64,000 nucleotides of DNA from Hygrocybe punicea (taxonomy: Eukaryota > Basidiomycota > Agaricomycetes > Agaricales > Hygrophoraceae): NCBI GenBank assembly GCA_963556145.1, contig OY744464.1, positions 806,001 to 870,000 of the forward strand, in the 5' to 3' direction. The notes beneath the pieces are model-generated. The model ran no database searches and was not told the origin of the DNA. It saw nothing but the letters and a program-made list of their open reading frames with translations. The position numbers and the translations under genes were made by a program. Below are positions 1 through 11,591 of the stretch, one piece after another (the stretch's first letter is position 1; each line of letters begins with the position of its first letter).

Positions 1-200
1 AATGCAGTACCCGACAACTTGTTCCCACAGCTTGTCACTCATGCCATGACTCGAAACCTGGACCCACGTTCATTTATCCTTTTCCATCTATAATCTTGAT
101 ACCTCCCACACTCGTTTACAACGATACCCTTTCTTGGACAAATACCGACATCAGGTGGACCGCATTGTTCCACACACGCAGGACAAGACACCGCCCCTTG
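1..200 (+). repeat. dispersed repeat family A, copy 1 (CpG-rich copy)
   Basis: Matches the reverse complement of about 15.87-16.14 kb and the + strand of 61.25-61.34 kb; the shared block includes 'catttatccttttccatct'. Compared with the 16-kb copy many differences are CG here versus TG or CA there, so this copy is less decayed. It is cut by the window edge. The element class is unknown; an LTR-type fragment is possible but I cannot delimit it. Confidence 0.6.
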
Positions 201-469
201 ATACATCATTGACACAGACATTGTCATCCGGTACAGCTTATGCTGTTCACATGTCTGACCTCGACTAGCCCACTGTCCTAGTTGGTTTTTTCCTCTATAC
301 ATTCCTTCATTTTCTTTCATACCAACCTTGCCGCTATATCCATGCTACCTCAAGACACTCTCATCACCAACCCCACACTGGACGATACCCATCTTCGACC
401 CGACCGTGCAATGCACTCGCCAAACTGCACACTTGCCTGTTACAGCAAGTGTAGACCCCGAATTGGCAA

Positions 470-1500
470 TTCTGCATGTCACATGATCCGATGACAAATC
501 ATCCGAGTCATCTGGACCCCTTCTATCCTCAACAACACCCGGGCCTCTAGTTGGATCGCGAGAACATCGACATGAGGACGCCTCATGTATGCCTCATGGT
601 GAACACATGGTAGAGTTGGACAGGTTATGGCTTCATGGTTGTATTTCCATTTACCTCCCCTCAAGACCAGTCACTATATATACTGTTCTTGTTGTTGGTT
701 CGGACTTTTTCTTCTTTTCCTTTCTTTACGTTTAGTCTAGTTCTTGGGGCAGACTCATCTTGTTTTGGGTAACCCCCACGGCTCGCAATGACATTAGACC
801 TTGACCCCCCCTTGTAGCAGTGTTGTCTTAGCTGTAAGCAACAATGAAAACTGCTCTCCTCTCCTCTGGAATCTGATCCCTAGTTAAGTTGATTGTTGCT
901 GGAGCCCGCTGCAGAAGCGATCCGTAACAATGATCCTGCTTCGCCCCCTTTGCCCAGCCAAATACCCACCCCGTGACCTTTCAAGCCTCTGCTCCAACAA
1001 CTGACGACTCTTCGCCACCCTTCAACATCGTATTTGACAATGCCATGCACCCCCTTGACCTCACCGTACATACACAAGACCACCTGGTCCAGCATTCACA
1101 CAATCCCACCCATCTGGCATCGCACCTGGCCAACCCATCTTCACAAAGCCTTTCCGCACAACATACCCAACTGCCCCGAGATCTACCTGTCTTGACTGGG
1201 ACCAGGACCCTCGTCTCTCAGACTTGAGTAGGGCTCTCCAGGCCCTAGGTTGGAAGAGACCAAGGTAGACTTTAGTTGTCTTTGATTCATTTGATTCTCT
1301 TGTGTCACTGCTTTTACCCCATCCCCATCTTTGTTCTTTCCCTTTTCTTTCCCTTTTCCTTTTCTTTCCTTTCTCTTTCTCTTTTCTTCCCACTGGCAGC
1401 GGGGACGCTGCCATTTTGGAGGGAGGTGCATGAACCAGTGGATTGTGGCCACTAGTCCAGTGATCACGTGACCTTCCCATGGTTCGAGTCAGTAGTTAGC
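470..1500 (+). mobile_element. possible LTR-retrotransposon relic
   Basis: The stretch has a promoter-like block with 'actatatatac' near 675, a C-rich tract near 806, a proline/serine/histidine-rich open frame at 973-1227 that could be gag-like, and a long polypyrimidine tract at about 1335-1390. A block near 830-870 resembles 15.83-15.87 kb. I see no protease, reverse transcriptase or integrase motif and no second LTR, so the call rests on composition and repeat similarity only. Confidence 0.3.
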
Positions 1501-1580
1501 CCTGTTTAGTAGTCAGTAGAGATTTCAGATTTAGTCTTAGCCTCCAAGCCAGCGATTAGCTCCAGGACACTCTCTGTGTC

Positions 1581-2775
1581 CACCGGGAAGCATTTGTCGA
1601 GAAGTGGAAAGAGTATGAAAAATGGATGGTCACATATGATAATGATGGCAACATTCAATCCATACCATCAGGATTCCTGATTGAAGGAAATCCCCACTTC
1701 TGGCTGATTCTTGTGACCCACGACAAATCCACATTTTACGCAAATGATCACCACAAGACTAAGTGGATTCATGCCAGTGACAAAGCTACCCCAGAGCGCA
1801 AAGGCGAGGGGCTGTCATTGATGATTTCTGAGTTTATGACGTTGGAGTGGGGTCACTTGAAAGATGATGATGAGTGAGTTCCCACTTGATATTGCAATTT
1901 CACCTAATTGATTGCCTACAGTGAGGCTCGCATTGTTTTTAAAGCTGGGAAGAATTGCGATGGATGGTTTGATGCTGATGATTTACTGAAGCAAATGGAG
2001 TTAGCAATCGATATCTTTCACATGGTTTTGCCACAGGTTTATTCCTTTTCAACAATGCACTAAGTTATCAGAAATGTGCACCTGATGCTCTCTCTGCTTG
2101 ATACATGCCAAAGAACCCAAACAAGGACTGGACAAACAGAGGAGGACCGAAAATGCATAATGCCTGCTTTGGCAATGGAACCATGCAAGAATTGTATTTT
2201 CCCATGGATCACCCCAGCATGCCTGGTTGGTTCAAAGGCATGGAAGTCATTATCTGTGAGCATAACCTCTGGCCTGAAGGAGGATTGAAGGCAGAGTGTC
2301 CAGGGTTCAAATGCAAGGCTGGGCGCACAAACTGTTGCTGCTGCCGACTTCTCTTTTGTCAGCCTGACTTCACCTCTCAGAGATGTCAACTTGAAGAGTA
2401 CATCACTTGAAGGGGCCACATATGTGACTTCTACCCTAAATTTCATTGTGAACTGAATTTTATTGAACAGGACTGGGGGGCAGCAAATTTCATTACCAGT
2501 CATCTGTGTTGACTTCGGACATGGAGGCTATGGAGAAAAATGTTCTCTGATGTCTTGATGATGTTCCCCTGCTGCAAATACAACAGTGAGTTTCTCCTGC
2601 TACATTTCTGAAACTCACGGCTTAGCCACAGATAGCTAGCTATGCAAATAGGTTGGCATGATTTATTTCAGCCTATTCACAAGGTTTACCTGGTGCTGAG
2701 GCTTTGTGGACCAATCAGAAATATCACAGACATCGTACCTTACCAGCCAGTATGATTGTAGAGGTCAAAAAGTCT
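1581..2775 (+). pseudogene. DDE-type transposase, 5'-truncated and decayed
   Basis: Reading in sections gives the C-terminal part of a basidiomycete DDE endonuclease family. The first block has THDKSTFYAND with the first catalytic Asp (about 1710-1745). An intron follows (about 1874-1920). Then come VFKAGKN, DALSA, MPKNPN, a Cys cluster (NCCCC) and FHCELNFIEQ carrying the catalytic Glu (about 2440-2475). A further intron lies near 2587-2630. The second catalytic Asp, expected in FDNA, reads Asn (AAC at 2051-2053); TTCGAC to TTCAAC is a CpG transition. TGA stops at 2099, 2408 and 2548 replace plausible CGA codons, and single-base frameshifts occur near 2036 and 2485. The N-terminal half is missing. 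The copy is clearly inactive. The superfamily assignment (Tc1/mariner-like) is inference. Confidence 0.8.
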
Positions 2776-2824
2776 AGTAGTTGCATTATGTATTTCTCAT
2801 TTTATGGGGAGTGTATGCCAACCA

Positions 2825-3908
2825 CCAGGCTCCTGCCAAGCCGCTTGTGAGAGCATGAGGGATATATCCCAGTGTGGGAAATTTCCATATATTGAATGTC
2901 CGATATCAGTGATTACACTAGGGAGATTCCGAAATATGATTCTCCGAATAAAATTATTTCAAAGTCAGCACTCTTATTCCCTCGACCCTCTCTACAGCAG
3001 ATAACATTTGTAAACAATGTCAGCCACAATTCCATTAAGTCCTAAAATGGAGAACTATAATAACACATTATTCCAGCTTCCTTCAAACATGTCAGGAAGC
3101 TCAGTAATGCACTGTTGGAAATAATCTAAAGGACATTGGGCCAAATTGGTGGGCCTGCTACAATGTTTAATGGTTCCTTTAAACACTACCACTCTTTTGA
3201 ATACTGTAATATAATCAATTCCACTTTCTTTTTTGAAACATGTTCTATTTACTTCAATACATTCTCTGAACCTATCTGGATATTAATTTTCATTCAGACA
3301 CCCCATTGGTCCAAATAGAAGTAGTTAAAAGAATATTCACAGAGCAGAGAAAAATCTGATCACTCCTTATACTCTAAGGTTTTGATCATAAAACACTTTG
3401 TGGGTCAGTGATATTTGGGCCAATGGGGTGTCTGAATGAAAATTAATATCCAGATAGGTTCAGAGAATGTATTGAAGTAAATAGAACATGTTTCAAAAAA
3501 GAAAGTGGAATTGATTATATTACAGTATTCAAAAGAGTGGTAGTGTTTAAAGGAACCATTAAACATTGTAGCAGGCCCACCAATTTGGCCCAATGTCCTT
3601 TAGATTATTTCCAACAGTGCATTACTGAGCTTCCTGACATGTTTGAAGGAAGCTGGAATAATGTGTTATTATAGTTCTCCATTTTAGGACTTAATGGAAT
3701 TGTGGCTGACATTGTTTACAAATGTTATCTGCAAGCTGTAGAGAGGGTCGAGGGAATAAGAGTGCTGACTTTGAAATAATTTTATTCGGAGAATCATATT
3801 TCGGAATCTCCCTAGTGTAATCACTGATATCGGACATTCAATATATAGAAATTTCCCACACTGGGATGTATCCCTCACGCTCTCACAAGCGGCTTGGCAG
3901 GAGCCTGG
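2825..3908. mobile_element. foldback element 1: 0.5-kb near-perfect inverted repeat
   Basis: Left arm 2825-3317 and right arm 3412-3908 are reverse complements at about 98-99% identity, separated by a 94-bp spacer. The only length difference is a 4-nt insertion (CTTG) in the right arm. The outer ends read CCAGGCTCCTG. There is no convincing target-site duplication; only CCA is shared by the flanks. The high arm identity suggests a recent origin or ongoing arm homogenisation. No transposase is encoded; the mirrored ORFs are simply the two arms read on opposite strands. Confidence 0.85.
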
Positions 3909-4655
3909 CCATCCACGCGAGATTTGGGGTCAATATTTGGCCGTGGGATCATCACGTGACTGCCCTACATAAGCTGGTTCCTGATGGATGTAAGCGACGG
4001 ATCAAAGAAATAATTTCTCTGTCAATTTCAGATCTTGACAATCCCTCTAGCAGTTATTCTGCTATTGTTGAAACAAGAACTGGTGTTTTGGCCAAAGGGA
4101 CGAGAAAACTAAGGAGAAATACATGATTAATTCTGGTTGTAAAAAGTAGAGGAGCCGCCCCGTTGCGGTTAGAATAACGGAAAATGAAACTGACCCTGCA
4201 GTCACAATCTGTCTTCTGATCTTCGTCCCGGCGATGTGGGTCCACATATGCGCCCACACGCACATTTTTCCTTCAGCCGTCACTAGCGTGACTCACTGCT
4301 GCACGATGGATGCGCTACGTTGAGCTGAAGGAACAAGTTTGATGCTGCCAACAACAGCAACAGCACCTTTTGTGCATTGTTGCATGTCATAAAATAAAAT
4401 GGCGCAAACCCGGCGGCTCCAACTTGAATGTGGCGCACGCGAGAGAATGTTTTATATGGCCGTGGTCTCCGGCAACGTTTTTTTTTACGCCAGAACCAAA
4501 TTTCACGACTGAATTGGCGGAATCACTCAGTGCGTTATCACGCGTACCTTTTTTTGTCGCTTAGCTGAACCGACATCCAATAAAGGACTAACCTCCAAAG
4601 TCGTGATGCATATAAACCTGAAAGTCCCGCAGCACACCCCCCCCCCAGCGATATC
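3909..4655. other. intergenic, promoter side of the 7TM gene
   Basis: No gene is recognised. CpG content is normal from about 3.9 kb on, unlike the repeats before it. A CACGTG box lies at about 3953 and a C10 tract just upstream of the start at 4656. Confidence 0.5.
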
Positions 4656-5854
4656 ATGGCATTCAACGATGACCAAGCGTACTTCGTAGCCTTCGCCGTG
4701 GAGGCTATGTTGTGGGGTTAGCGCTCTCGCTCTCGCTCCAGGCTGTCCTGCCCGTCAGAACTAAACGTGTACCTTACAGGCGGCTTTTGTTTGCTGTTTT
4801 TCACCACAGTCCGGATCCTATTTAGATATGGAAAGTGCAACAAGATTCTTGTTGCAGCGATGATAGCCCTCTTCGTCCTTTGCACTACGCACTATGCCGT
4901 CGTTTTCACTAACGTTTACCAAGGCTTGGTAGGGTCCCTCGTTTTGGCTTCGATCAATATTATTTTAAGATTTTATCTTGCAGATGGTGAAACACTTCGC
5001 GATTGGCGACGAAGACCACATGCTTGTCGGCGCTGATTTGCTGAATTTCATTATTGACTGGCTTGGCCAATCGATACTGGTAAGATACATCATATCCTTT
5101 TTGGTGTCCGCAGTATTCACCGCCGCTTGTAGATATATCGCTGTTGGTTTGTCTGGAATAACCGCTTTAGCGTCATTTTACTTCCTCTCCTTTTATCAAT
5201 CACTTCGTTGTGTATGTCGCACATCACACATAATTCAGGTCGTCACGTCATTGCTCAATCTTCCCTCAGCGTGTGCTATCTCCGCCCTTGTTCTAATCCT
5301 TAAATTCCCCAATGTCTTACCCACCGATGGCGCTGGCCAAGGCCAAACTATAGGGCTTTTGGTCCGTCTTGCGACTGGAGTGCCCATTGGTACCAATCTT
5401 CTGCTGACGGGTCTGATCACCGGTCGCATCTGGTTCATCTCTCGCCGATCATTCGAATACCGCCTTTCGGGTGGGACTTACGACGCTATTGCGGTGATCT
5501 TTGAATCTGGAGCATTGGTCACCGCCACTCAGCTCATTCTTTCTGTCTTGGTCTTGACTGGTCAATCCGCACAAAATATTTTGTTCTCCACGGCCGCACA
5601 AGTTTACGTTCGTGCACTTTTTCTCTCCTTGCGAATTCATTCATGACCGTTGAGCTTGACAGGGTATCGCGCCAACCATCATCCTTCTCCGTGTTGGATT
5701 GGGAAAAGCTATCGACACCACTATATTTAGCCTGACCACAGTCAAATTCACTGAACAGCAGAAAGTTGCCGGGGAGCCAAACGGTGTTGTCAATATCTCG
5801 CTTGCGCCATCTACTTCTGGTTTCTCAGCGAGCAATTTCAAGACAGAAGTCTAA
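4656..5854 (+). CDS. seven-transmembrane Agaricomycete-type membrane protein
   Basis: Six exons join in frame to 302 residues: 4656-4716, 4780-4928, 4984-5079, 5133-5211, 5270-5601, 5663-5854. All introns are GT-AG and 53-63 nt. The spliced protein has about seven hydrophobic segments, a short acidic N-terminus, the motif LIYRCWFVW at the exon 3/4 join, TGLITGRIWFISRR before helix 6, and LLRVGLGKA at the end of the last helix, followed by a polar cytoplasmic tail. This layout is typical of a large, uncharacterised family of integral membrane proteins of mushroom-forming fungi. Role and ligand are unknown; a receptor-like function is only a guess. The IYRCW motif appears only when intron 5080-5132 is removed, which supports the model. 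CpG content is normal and no damage is seen. Confidence 0.85.
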
Positions 5855-6825
5855 TACAATCGTTAAATACTGTAGTGTAGTATGAACAATTCTTCCACTT
5901 ATTGCGCTCAACCACAGCGCCTATACCGATGAGAACTTCTGCTTGGATTGTAAGCCAAGCTGGAGCAAGGAACATGAATCTTTCATCAGTACAACGTGCC
6001 GCCCACGCAGCAGGTCGTGGACCTGTGCACGCGACAAGATCGTGGAGGTCTTCGGAAAGCGACCACTGGTCACTACACTGGTGTTCGATTGGTCATCCCA
6101 AATCAGCCATGTGACCTGAGAGGCTGAAGCGGGCCAGATCCAGCCATGCTGCCATACAAAAAAGGCAGCGTCTGTCCGATATCCAGGGTTTGCCACACGG
6201 CATCGACGTGAAAGTTCTATGTAGATTTGATATAGAACTTTATAGACCACCAAATCAGGAAACGTGATTATTGCACAATTTCTGGTACTATATACAGGCC
6301 AGTTACACCAAATCTCCTCCTGCTCTGGCGGCACTCAGCCCATCATCCTCTGTGTTAAAAGAAGTCAATCAGTGTAGAAGAGTAAAGGAAAATAGTAAAA
6401 GGGGATGTACTTGCCATTCTTTATCCTGGTAGTGTAGAGGAATGGCGGAGAGAGACGACGTGGTTGAGAATAAGTTGAACATGGCGCTTCGAAGGTTCAA
6501 AATTTGGGCTCGGAGTTGTGACGGAGTTTGAATATATCATCTTGTTTCACCAAGTCCTTCCACAATTTTCGCTAAGTCCTTCCGTGACATCAAATATACA
6601 TGGAATCGATGTTGACCCGACATTGAGCTGTCAGTGATCGGTCCAGCCCAAGATTTGGCGCTGGGCCATACTTAAATTTGATCAAAATTATATAAGTAAA
6701 GAAGTCGATCTGTGATGACCATGAATACAATGTCATTTTCATCACCTTCTATCCACTGCCGAATTTAGATTGGGTTTGCAGCGGGATCAGAAATAAATAT
6801 CATCTATTTCTAGCGCTGCCTTTTT
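5855..6825. other. intergenic; short Cys-containing ORF remnant near 5.9-6.1 kb
   Basis: A + strand frame of about 65 codons (about 5925-6118) encodes YTDENFCLDC and ends in TGA, but has no start codon and no recognisable family. The rest (6.1-6.8 kb) holds no supported gene or RNA. Confidence 0.35.
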
Positions 6826-7943
6826 TAGGTCCCAGGGACGCTGTGAGCCAAATGGCGGTGTAGTGTCCATGTCGCGTTTAGTACCAACTCGGTCACTCCC
6901 TGCTCGGCGGTGAGGTCGAGGGCGGTTTGGCCCCTTTGACGGGTGTCTCTAGGCACCAGCATTCCGTCAATCTTGTCGAAAAACAGGTGGTCCCATGAGG
7001 ATTCAGATGGAGAGAAAATGGAAGCCTTGTTTGTGAGGGACTGCAAGGGTGTCAGTGAATGTTGGCTGAGTATGCGGCCAAGTTGGTTACTTACTTCGAC
7101 GATGGTAGGGGCCTCTTGACTTGTCCCGCATCCTCGCGAGTGGAAAGGCGAGTTGCATCGTGGGTGACATCGACGCACTTGTGGGCCGGGGAGCGAGAGC
7201 ACCACTTCCCCAGCCTCGTTCTCTCCCCCCTCCTCTCTAGTTACACATCGCGTCTAGCTTGGATGCCGGCGTCTCATCCTCGAGGTCCCTGGACGCGATT
7301 CCGTTGTCCGTGGGCATGTGGACGACGTCCCTGTCGTTTTTGGCATGTCGGCATTGTTCATACACCTCAATGCCATCCCCACTCTCTCAGATGCGTCGTT
7401 CCCGAAGGTGGCATTGGATGTGGGACGATCCTCATCCTTAGCAGTGGTAGTGGTAGAGGGCAGGTGAAATCATTGTAGCCTGTAGGCTGGGGTATGGAAG
7501 CGGCCTCTTCCCTTTGCAAATGCCTGGACGCGGGCGTATCGTCCCTGAGCTCGCAAGGTAATTGGGAGGCCATATTAGTGTCGGCAGCGTTGGCTCAGCC
7601 ATGTGGCTGTGGCTATTGACGTCCAAGGGGCAATGTGGATGTTGTTGGCGGTTTCGCCGGTGCTGGGTCCAAGGGGTAGCGGGGACGTTGTTCTTAGTTC
7701 CTCGTTGTCATTGGTCCACGGCGTACCCCTGCATTCTCGTTTCTGGGTCTGAAGGTGGTGTAGGTGTCGCGGAGGATCCGGAGGCGACGTGGCCATCGTC
7801 AGTGAGTCCAAAGGCGGCCTTGGGAGGTGTTAGTTGGCGCGAGAGGGGGGCAGCAGTAAGTAATTTGTGCAGGTAAGTACCTGCCACCTGTTGGAAAAGG
7901 TGGTGACCAGGAAGGCGAACGAGGCCAAAACGGGGTGGTGGTG
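6826..7943 (-). pseudogene. unknown gene, multi-exon or frameshifted, adjoining a foldback insertion
   Basis: The 3' end is well supported: an exon ending in EAPTIVE, a GT-AG intron (about 7037-7090, GTAAGT to TTGCAG), then a last exon with SWDHLFFDKIDG and GQTALDLTAEQGVTELV, which looks like an ankyrin-type helix pair, and a stop at 6826. Upstream, low-complexity Ser/Thr/Pro-rich segments continue in shifting frames to 7943, for example PPKAAFGLTDDGHV near 7790-7830 and IEVYEQCRHAKN near 7330-7370. I cannot join them into one clean frame. Either small introns were missed or the gene is broken. The coding-like frame runs right up to the left edge of the foldback element at 7944, so the insertion probably separated the gene from its 5' end or promoter. 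Function is unknown. Confidence 0.4.
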
Positions 7944-9014
7944 TATGCTGTATAAACTGTACATTTATTTGCCGCGGCCGCGGCCGCATTTTGGAGTGAC
8001 CGCGACTTAAAAGATTTTGAGTAGATGAAGCTATATACATGAACTATATCCATGTCATTACTGGCGCATAATATTACATTTTTGTTTGCGAGGCAAGGCG
8101 TTTGCACACAGGGCTCCAACTGTAAGAATGATTCGGCCTGCACAATGTTGCTGACGCTCTCCCACTGCCCATTCAATGACCTCGCAAAGCCAGGAACATG
8201 TCAATAGACATGGCTACTGCATTTTCGAGGTGGATTGCGGGGTGTGGGAGGTGTCGGTAGGGCGGCCATCCTCATTGTTGGCACTGTCGCACTGTCCTTT
8301 TTTCCTTGTCGATATTGTCTTCAACCGTGTGACCCGCATCTTCGTGAGTCGTCTACATCTTCGTCCGTCCGCATCTTTGTGAGCCATCCACGTCTCCCTG
8401 TTATCCAGGTTGTCGTTAATGGTGTCATTGCTGTTTGAAAATCGTGTGAGTTTCACGTAAAACTCCGACTTTCCTAAATTGGTACGGTAGAAGCCGGCTG
8501 CAAATTGCAAAGTACAACCAACGAAGCGAGGACAACCAATGAAGCGAGGACAACAAGTACGACAAACGAGGACATGAGAACGAAGGCGAGGACGGTCTGA
8601 ACAACAGCATTAACGATAAGGTGGAGAATGGCAAGGACCATGACATAGGCAGAGGCAGCAGCAGTGCGACAGTGCCAACAACGAGGATGGCCACCCTCCC
8701 GACACCTCCGACACCCCGCAATCCACCTCGAAAATGCAGTAGCCATGTCTATTGACATGTGCCTGGCTTTGCGAGGTCATTGAATGGGCAGTGGGAGAGC
8801 GTCGGCAACATTGCGCAGGCCGATTCTTACAGTTGGAGCCCTGTGTGCAAAACACCTCGCCTCGCAAACAAAAAATGTAATACGAAGATGCGCCAGTAAT
8901 GACATGGATATATAGTTCATGTATATAGGTTCATCTACTCAAAATCTTCAAGTCGCGGTCACTCCAAAATGCGGCCGCGGCCGCGGCAAATAAATGTACA
9001 GTTTATACAGCATA
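7944..9014. mobile_element. foldback element 2, Mutator-like, with 9-bp target duplication
   Basis: Long TIRs of about 340-350 bp (left 7944 to about 8297, right about 8673 to 9014) begin TATGCTGTATAAACTG and include a tandem NotI-type GCGGCCGCGG block. The two ends are flanked by the direct repeat GTGGTGGTG (7935-7943 and 9015-9023). A 9-bp duplication with long TIRs fits a non-autonomous Mutator-like element; the target is itself a GTG repeat, so the length carries some doubt. The central loop (about 8300-8670) has degenerate GAAGCGAGGACAA-type short repeats and no transposase. Confidence 0.75.
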
Positions 9015-9224
9015 GTGGTGGTGGTGAGCAACCTTTGAGGAGACATTTTGACCACGGTGCAAAAATGTGCCCAGCATTGCCCATCGGGGTAGTCCCAGCC
9101 TTAGAGAGTTGAGTTCGAGGATAAGGTTCAACCTATCCTCGAACTCAAATGCAAAGAGAGCAGGTTTTGTCCAGTAATGCCCACGATACTTATTTGCTTT
9201 ATCATTAGATCTCGACTCTGAAGA

Positions 9225-11499
9225 TTAGGAGTAGATCAGCTCAACGCTAGAGATTATCATTGCGGCCATACGCCATCGTTGAACCAAATACTTGTGTGCA
9301 GATGAGAATAAAATGCTATTTTGCCGGGATTCACTTCTCAGTGACTCCCGTTTTACATCGCCTGACCATTTAAAGAAGTTACATCTGTACTGTGGGTCAA
9401 CTTCTTCTCGTAGGCGCACTGACTTGCCCTTGTCGTACCCGGGACCGACTGGACTGTAATATTTATCAACAGGACTTACATTCAGAAAGGAACTTCTGGC
9501 AAAGAGTCGCCAGACGCACCGAGAACACACAAAGAAGTTCTTTCCTTTGTTCGGTCCCGGCTTATTCACCGTGAACTCCTTCGCAGGCTCACCGTGAACT
9601 GTACACCTGGGTGGCTGGATCGGTGCCAAGAGCTGTGACCAAGCCGCTGTGTTCTGCGATGTCGATTGAACTGTTGGATAAAGTAAGGGATCGGTTTCCT
9701 GCGATGCGGATGGTTGGAGGGCTAAATAGTGGTCGTAGTCGAGTTGACTTGGAGCGCCCACATCAGAAGTGTCAGGCTGTGACGACTCTGTAATATCGAG
9801 GATGCCTCGTATGACGGTATTCTCGACAGTGGTCGGTTTCCGTGTCTTCTGAGCTACAGGTGGTTTCGTAAAGAAAGCCGAAAGTTTAGTCTGACCATTC
9901 TTTTGCTTTTTGTTCTTGCCGTGAGGAGGCACAACCAAGTCCGACTTTCGTTTGGCGACAGGTGGTGGAGATACGTCGGATCTGTTCGTTGAGAACGAAG
10001 CACCATCTTCCTGGGTGGACGAATCTAAAGTGGGTAGAGACGATTAGAAGGAACACTCGTTTAGGAGATAAATACAAGTTTCACAAGACTGTGAGCGGTC
10101 AAATGAATCGGCAGAAAGAGACGAGACGCCAGCTTCGTCCAACGACTGCAATGATGAGGAATCGGGTATTGGGGATATATTTGCCTGCTTCCCAAAGAAT
10201 GTCAACAGCAATGTCTGCTTTCCAGAAAACTCCTCCCAGTATTTTGCTGCGAGACGTGGAGGCTCTCTTCTGGTATCGCTAACCTTCATCGCTTCGCGTA
10301 ATGTCAGCTTGGCGCCTGAGGGAAGTATAGTTTCATCATGTAAATCAATATATATCGGACAGTGGTCAGAGCCTTTCAATGACGGCTGGATGTCACCGTG
10401 CTTGGGCCATGTTAGTACCCCACGGGTACCCAAGATGTAATCCACTCTTGAACCGTAGTTGGTTTCACGGGCAGAGATTTTAGTGTTCCAGCCTTTGTCA
10501 CAAATCAAGGTCGAACACCTTGGGCACTAAAGACAAGGCGAAACCACGCACAAGTGTACATCCCTTTCCTCGTTGGCCAGAAATAACGCACTAGGTCGAC
10601 CATGCACCCCTCAGGTGCAAGCCATTGACGGAACCAAGTGCGGGGGGGATGATCATAGAAATTGTGGGAACGACTCGGTAAATGTCCTTCGCCATGATCA
10701 AGTGGTGTGGCACATATATTGACGTCGCCTAGCACAATCACCTCACGTCCGTCCTCAATCAGCTTCCGTACCCGTTCCTGAAGCATCAAGTGGAAGTTCA
10801 TTTTGAACGGGAGGCGCTCATCTGAGCTCTCATTCGGGCAGTAGACATTGATAAGGACGAACAAGCCGAAATCCAAGACCAACGCACGTCCTTCACAGTC
10901 TAGGATCGTCAGGTTTGTAGGCGTATTTCCTTGCGCGTCCGCCATCAAGTTGATTTCATGAGCGGATGGATACGATGCGGATATTCTTTCTTCCATGGTT
11001 AACGGTGGTTTAGGTTGAAGTTGTCCTGACAGACCTTCCTCCGCTTTCAATGGAACAACATTGCGCGAATCGGTGAAAACAGCAACGCCGCTGTATCCTC
11101 CTTTGTTGACTGGGAAAGAAAAAAAGGAATCGTAGTGTCCCGGAAGGCCGACGGTATTGTCTAAAGCGGAGCGCGATGTCTTCATTTCTAAGATGTTTAT
11201 CATAGTCAATGCGTAGTCGTCAACGAACAGGTGTTTTTGTACCTTGAAAGCATGTAATGTCGGCTTCTAGGAGGTCCAGTATTCCTTCGCATGACTTCAG
11301 CGTGTTCCATCTGTATAGTAAGTAATAATAACACGAATGTTGGGATGGTTCAGGCCGAGCAGGTTACGAATATCTCTCACGGATGATACTGAGGGAGGGT
11401 GCGTATGCCATTCTGATTATAAATTTTTCTGATGAGTACTGAACAGTCCAGTTTAACCGGTTACTGGAAACGCACAATATTCCAGGAGAGTATCCGCAT
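9225..11499 (-). CDS. APN2: class II AP endonuclease APN2 (exonuclease III family)
   Basis: Seven exons join in frame to 636 residues: 11499-11476, 11412-11381, 11310-11243, 11187-10552, 10492-10076, 10024-9520, 9453-9225. The start MRILSWNI, split by an intron from NGIRTLPQYHP, is the family's N-terminus. Metal and catalytic motifs of the EEP nuclease fold are intact: CFQEMK, VYCPNE, LGDVNIC, RVDYILGT and GSDHCPI. A PCNA-interacting box, QTKLSAFF, lies near residues 420-430, and a C-terminal GRF zinc finger (CTVHGEP to VCSRPVGPG and RCNFFKW) follows. Such enzymes cut DNA at abasic sites and trim 3' blocks in base excision repair in the nucleus. The gene is divergent from BUD20, with 92 bp between the start codons. 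The last ~35 residues after the GRF finger look unstructured. Confidence 0.95.
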
Positions 11500-11591
11500 C
11501 GCGTCAACACCGATCCGACTCGAAGAGTGGTGAAAGACAACCCAAAAGATGACCCAAAACAGTCAATTTCAGGCACATCGTGACTCGCAGT
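11500..11591. promoter_or_regulatory. shared divergent promoter APN2/BUD20
   Basis: Only 92 bp separate the APN2 start codon (minus) from the BUD20 start codon (plus), so both core promoters and 5' leaders must lie here or overlap the neighbouring gene. No canonical TATA box is seen. Confidence 0.6.

Noticed and set aside
1061..1480. 139-codon Lys/Arg-rich minus-strand ORF
   Set aside because: Arises from the polypyrimidine tract at 1335-1390; no family.
3136..3593. Two identical ORFs on opposite strands
   Set aside because: They are the two arms of the foldback palindrome, not duplicated genes.
2822..3911. 3-bp CCA target duplication of foldback 1
   Set aside because: Three bases next to a C-rich end are too likely by chance.
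5921..6334. 137-codon minus-strand open frame
   Set aside because: No start context, family motif or splice-consistent neighbours; antisense to a more protein-like plus-strand frame.
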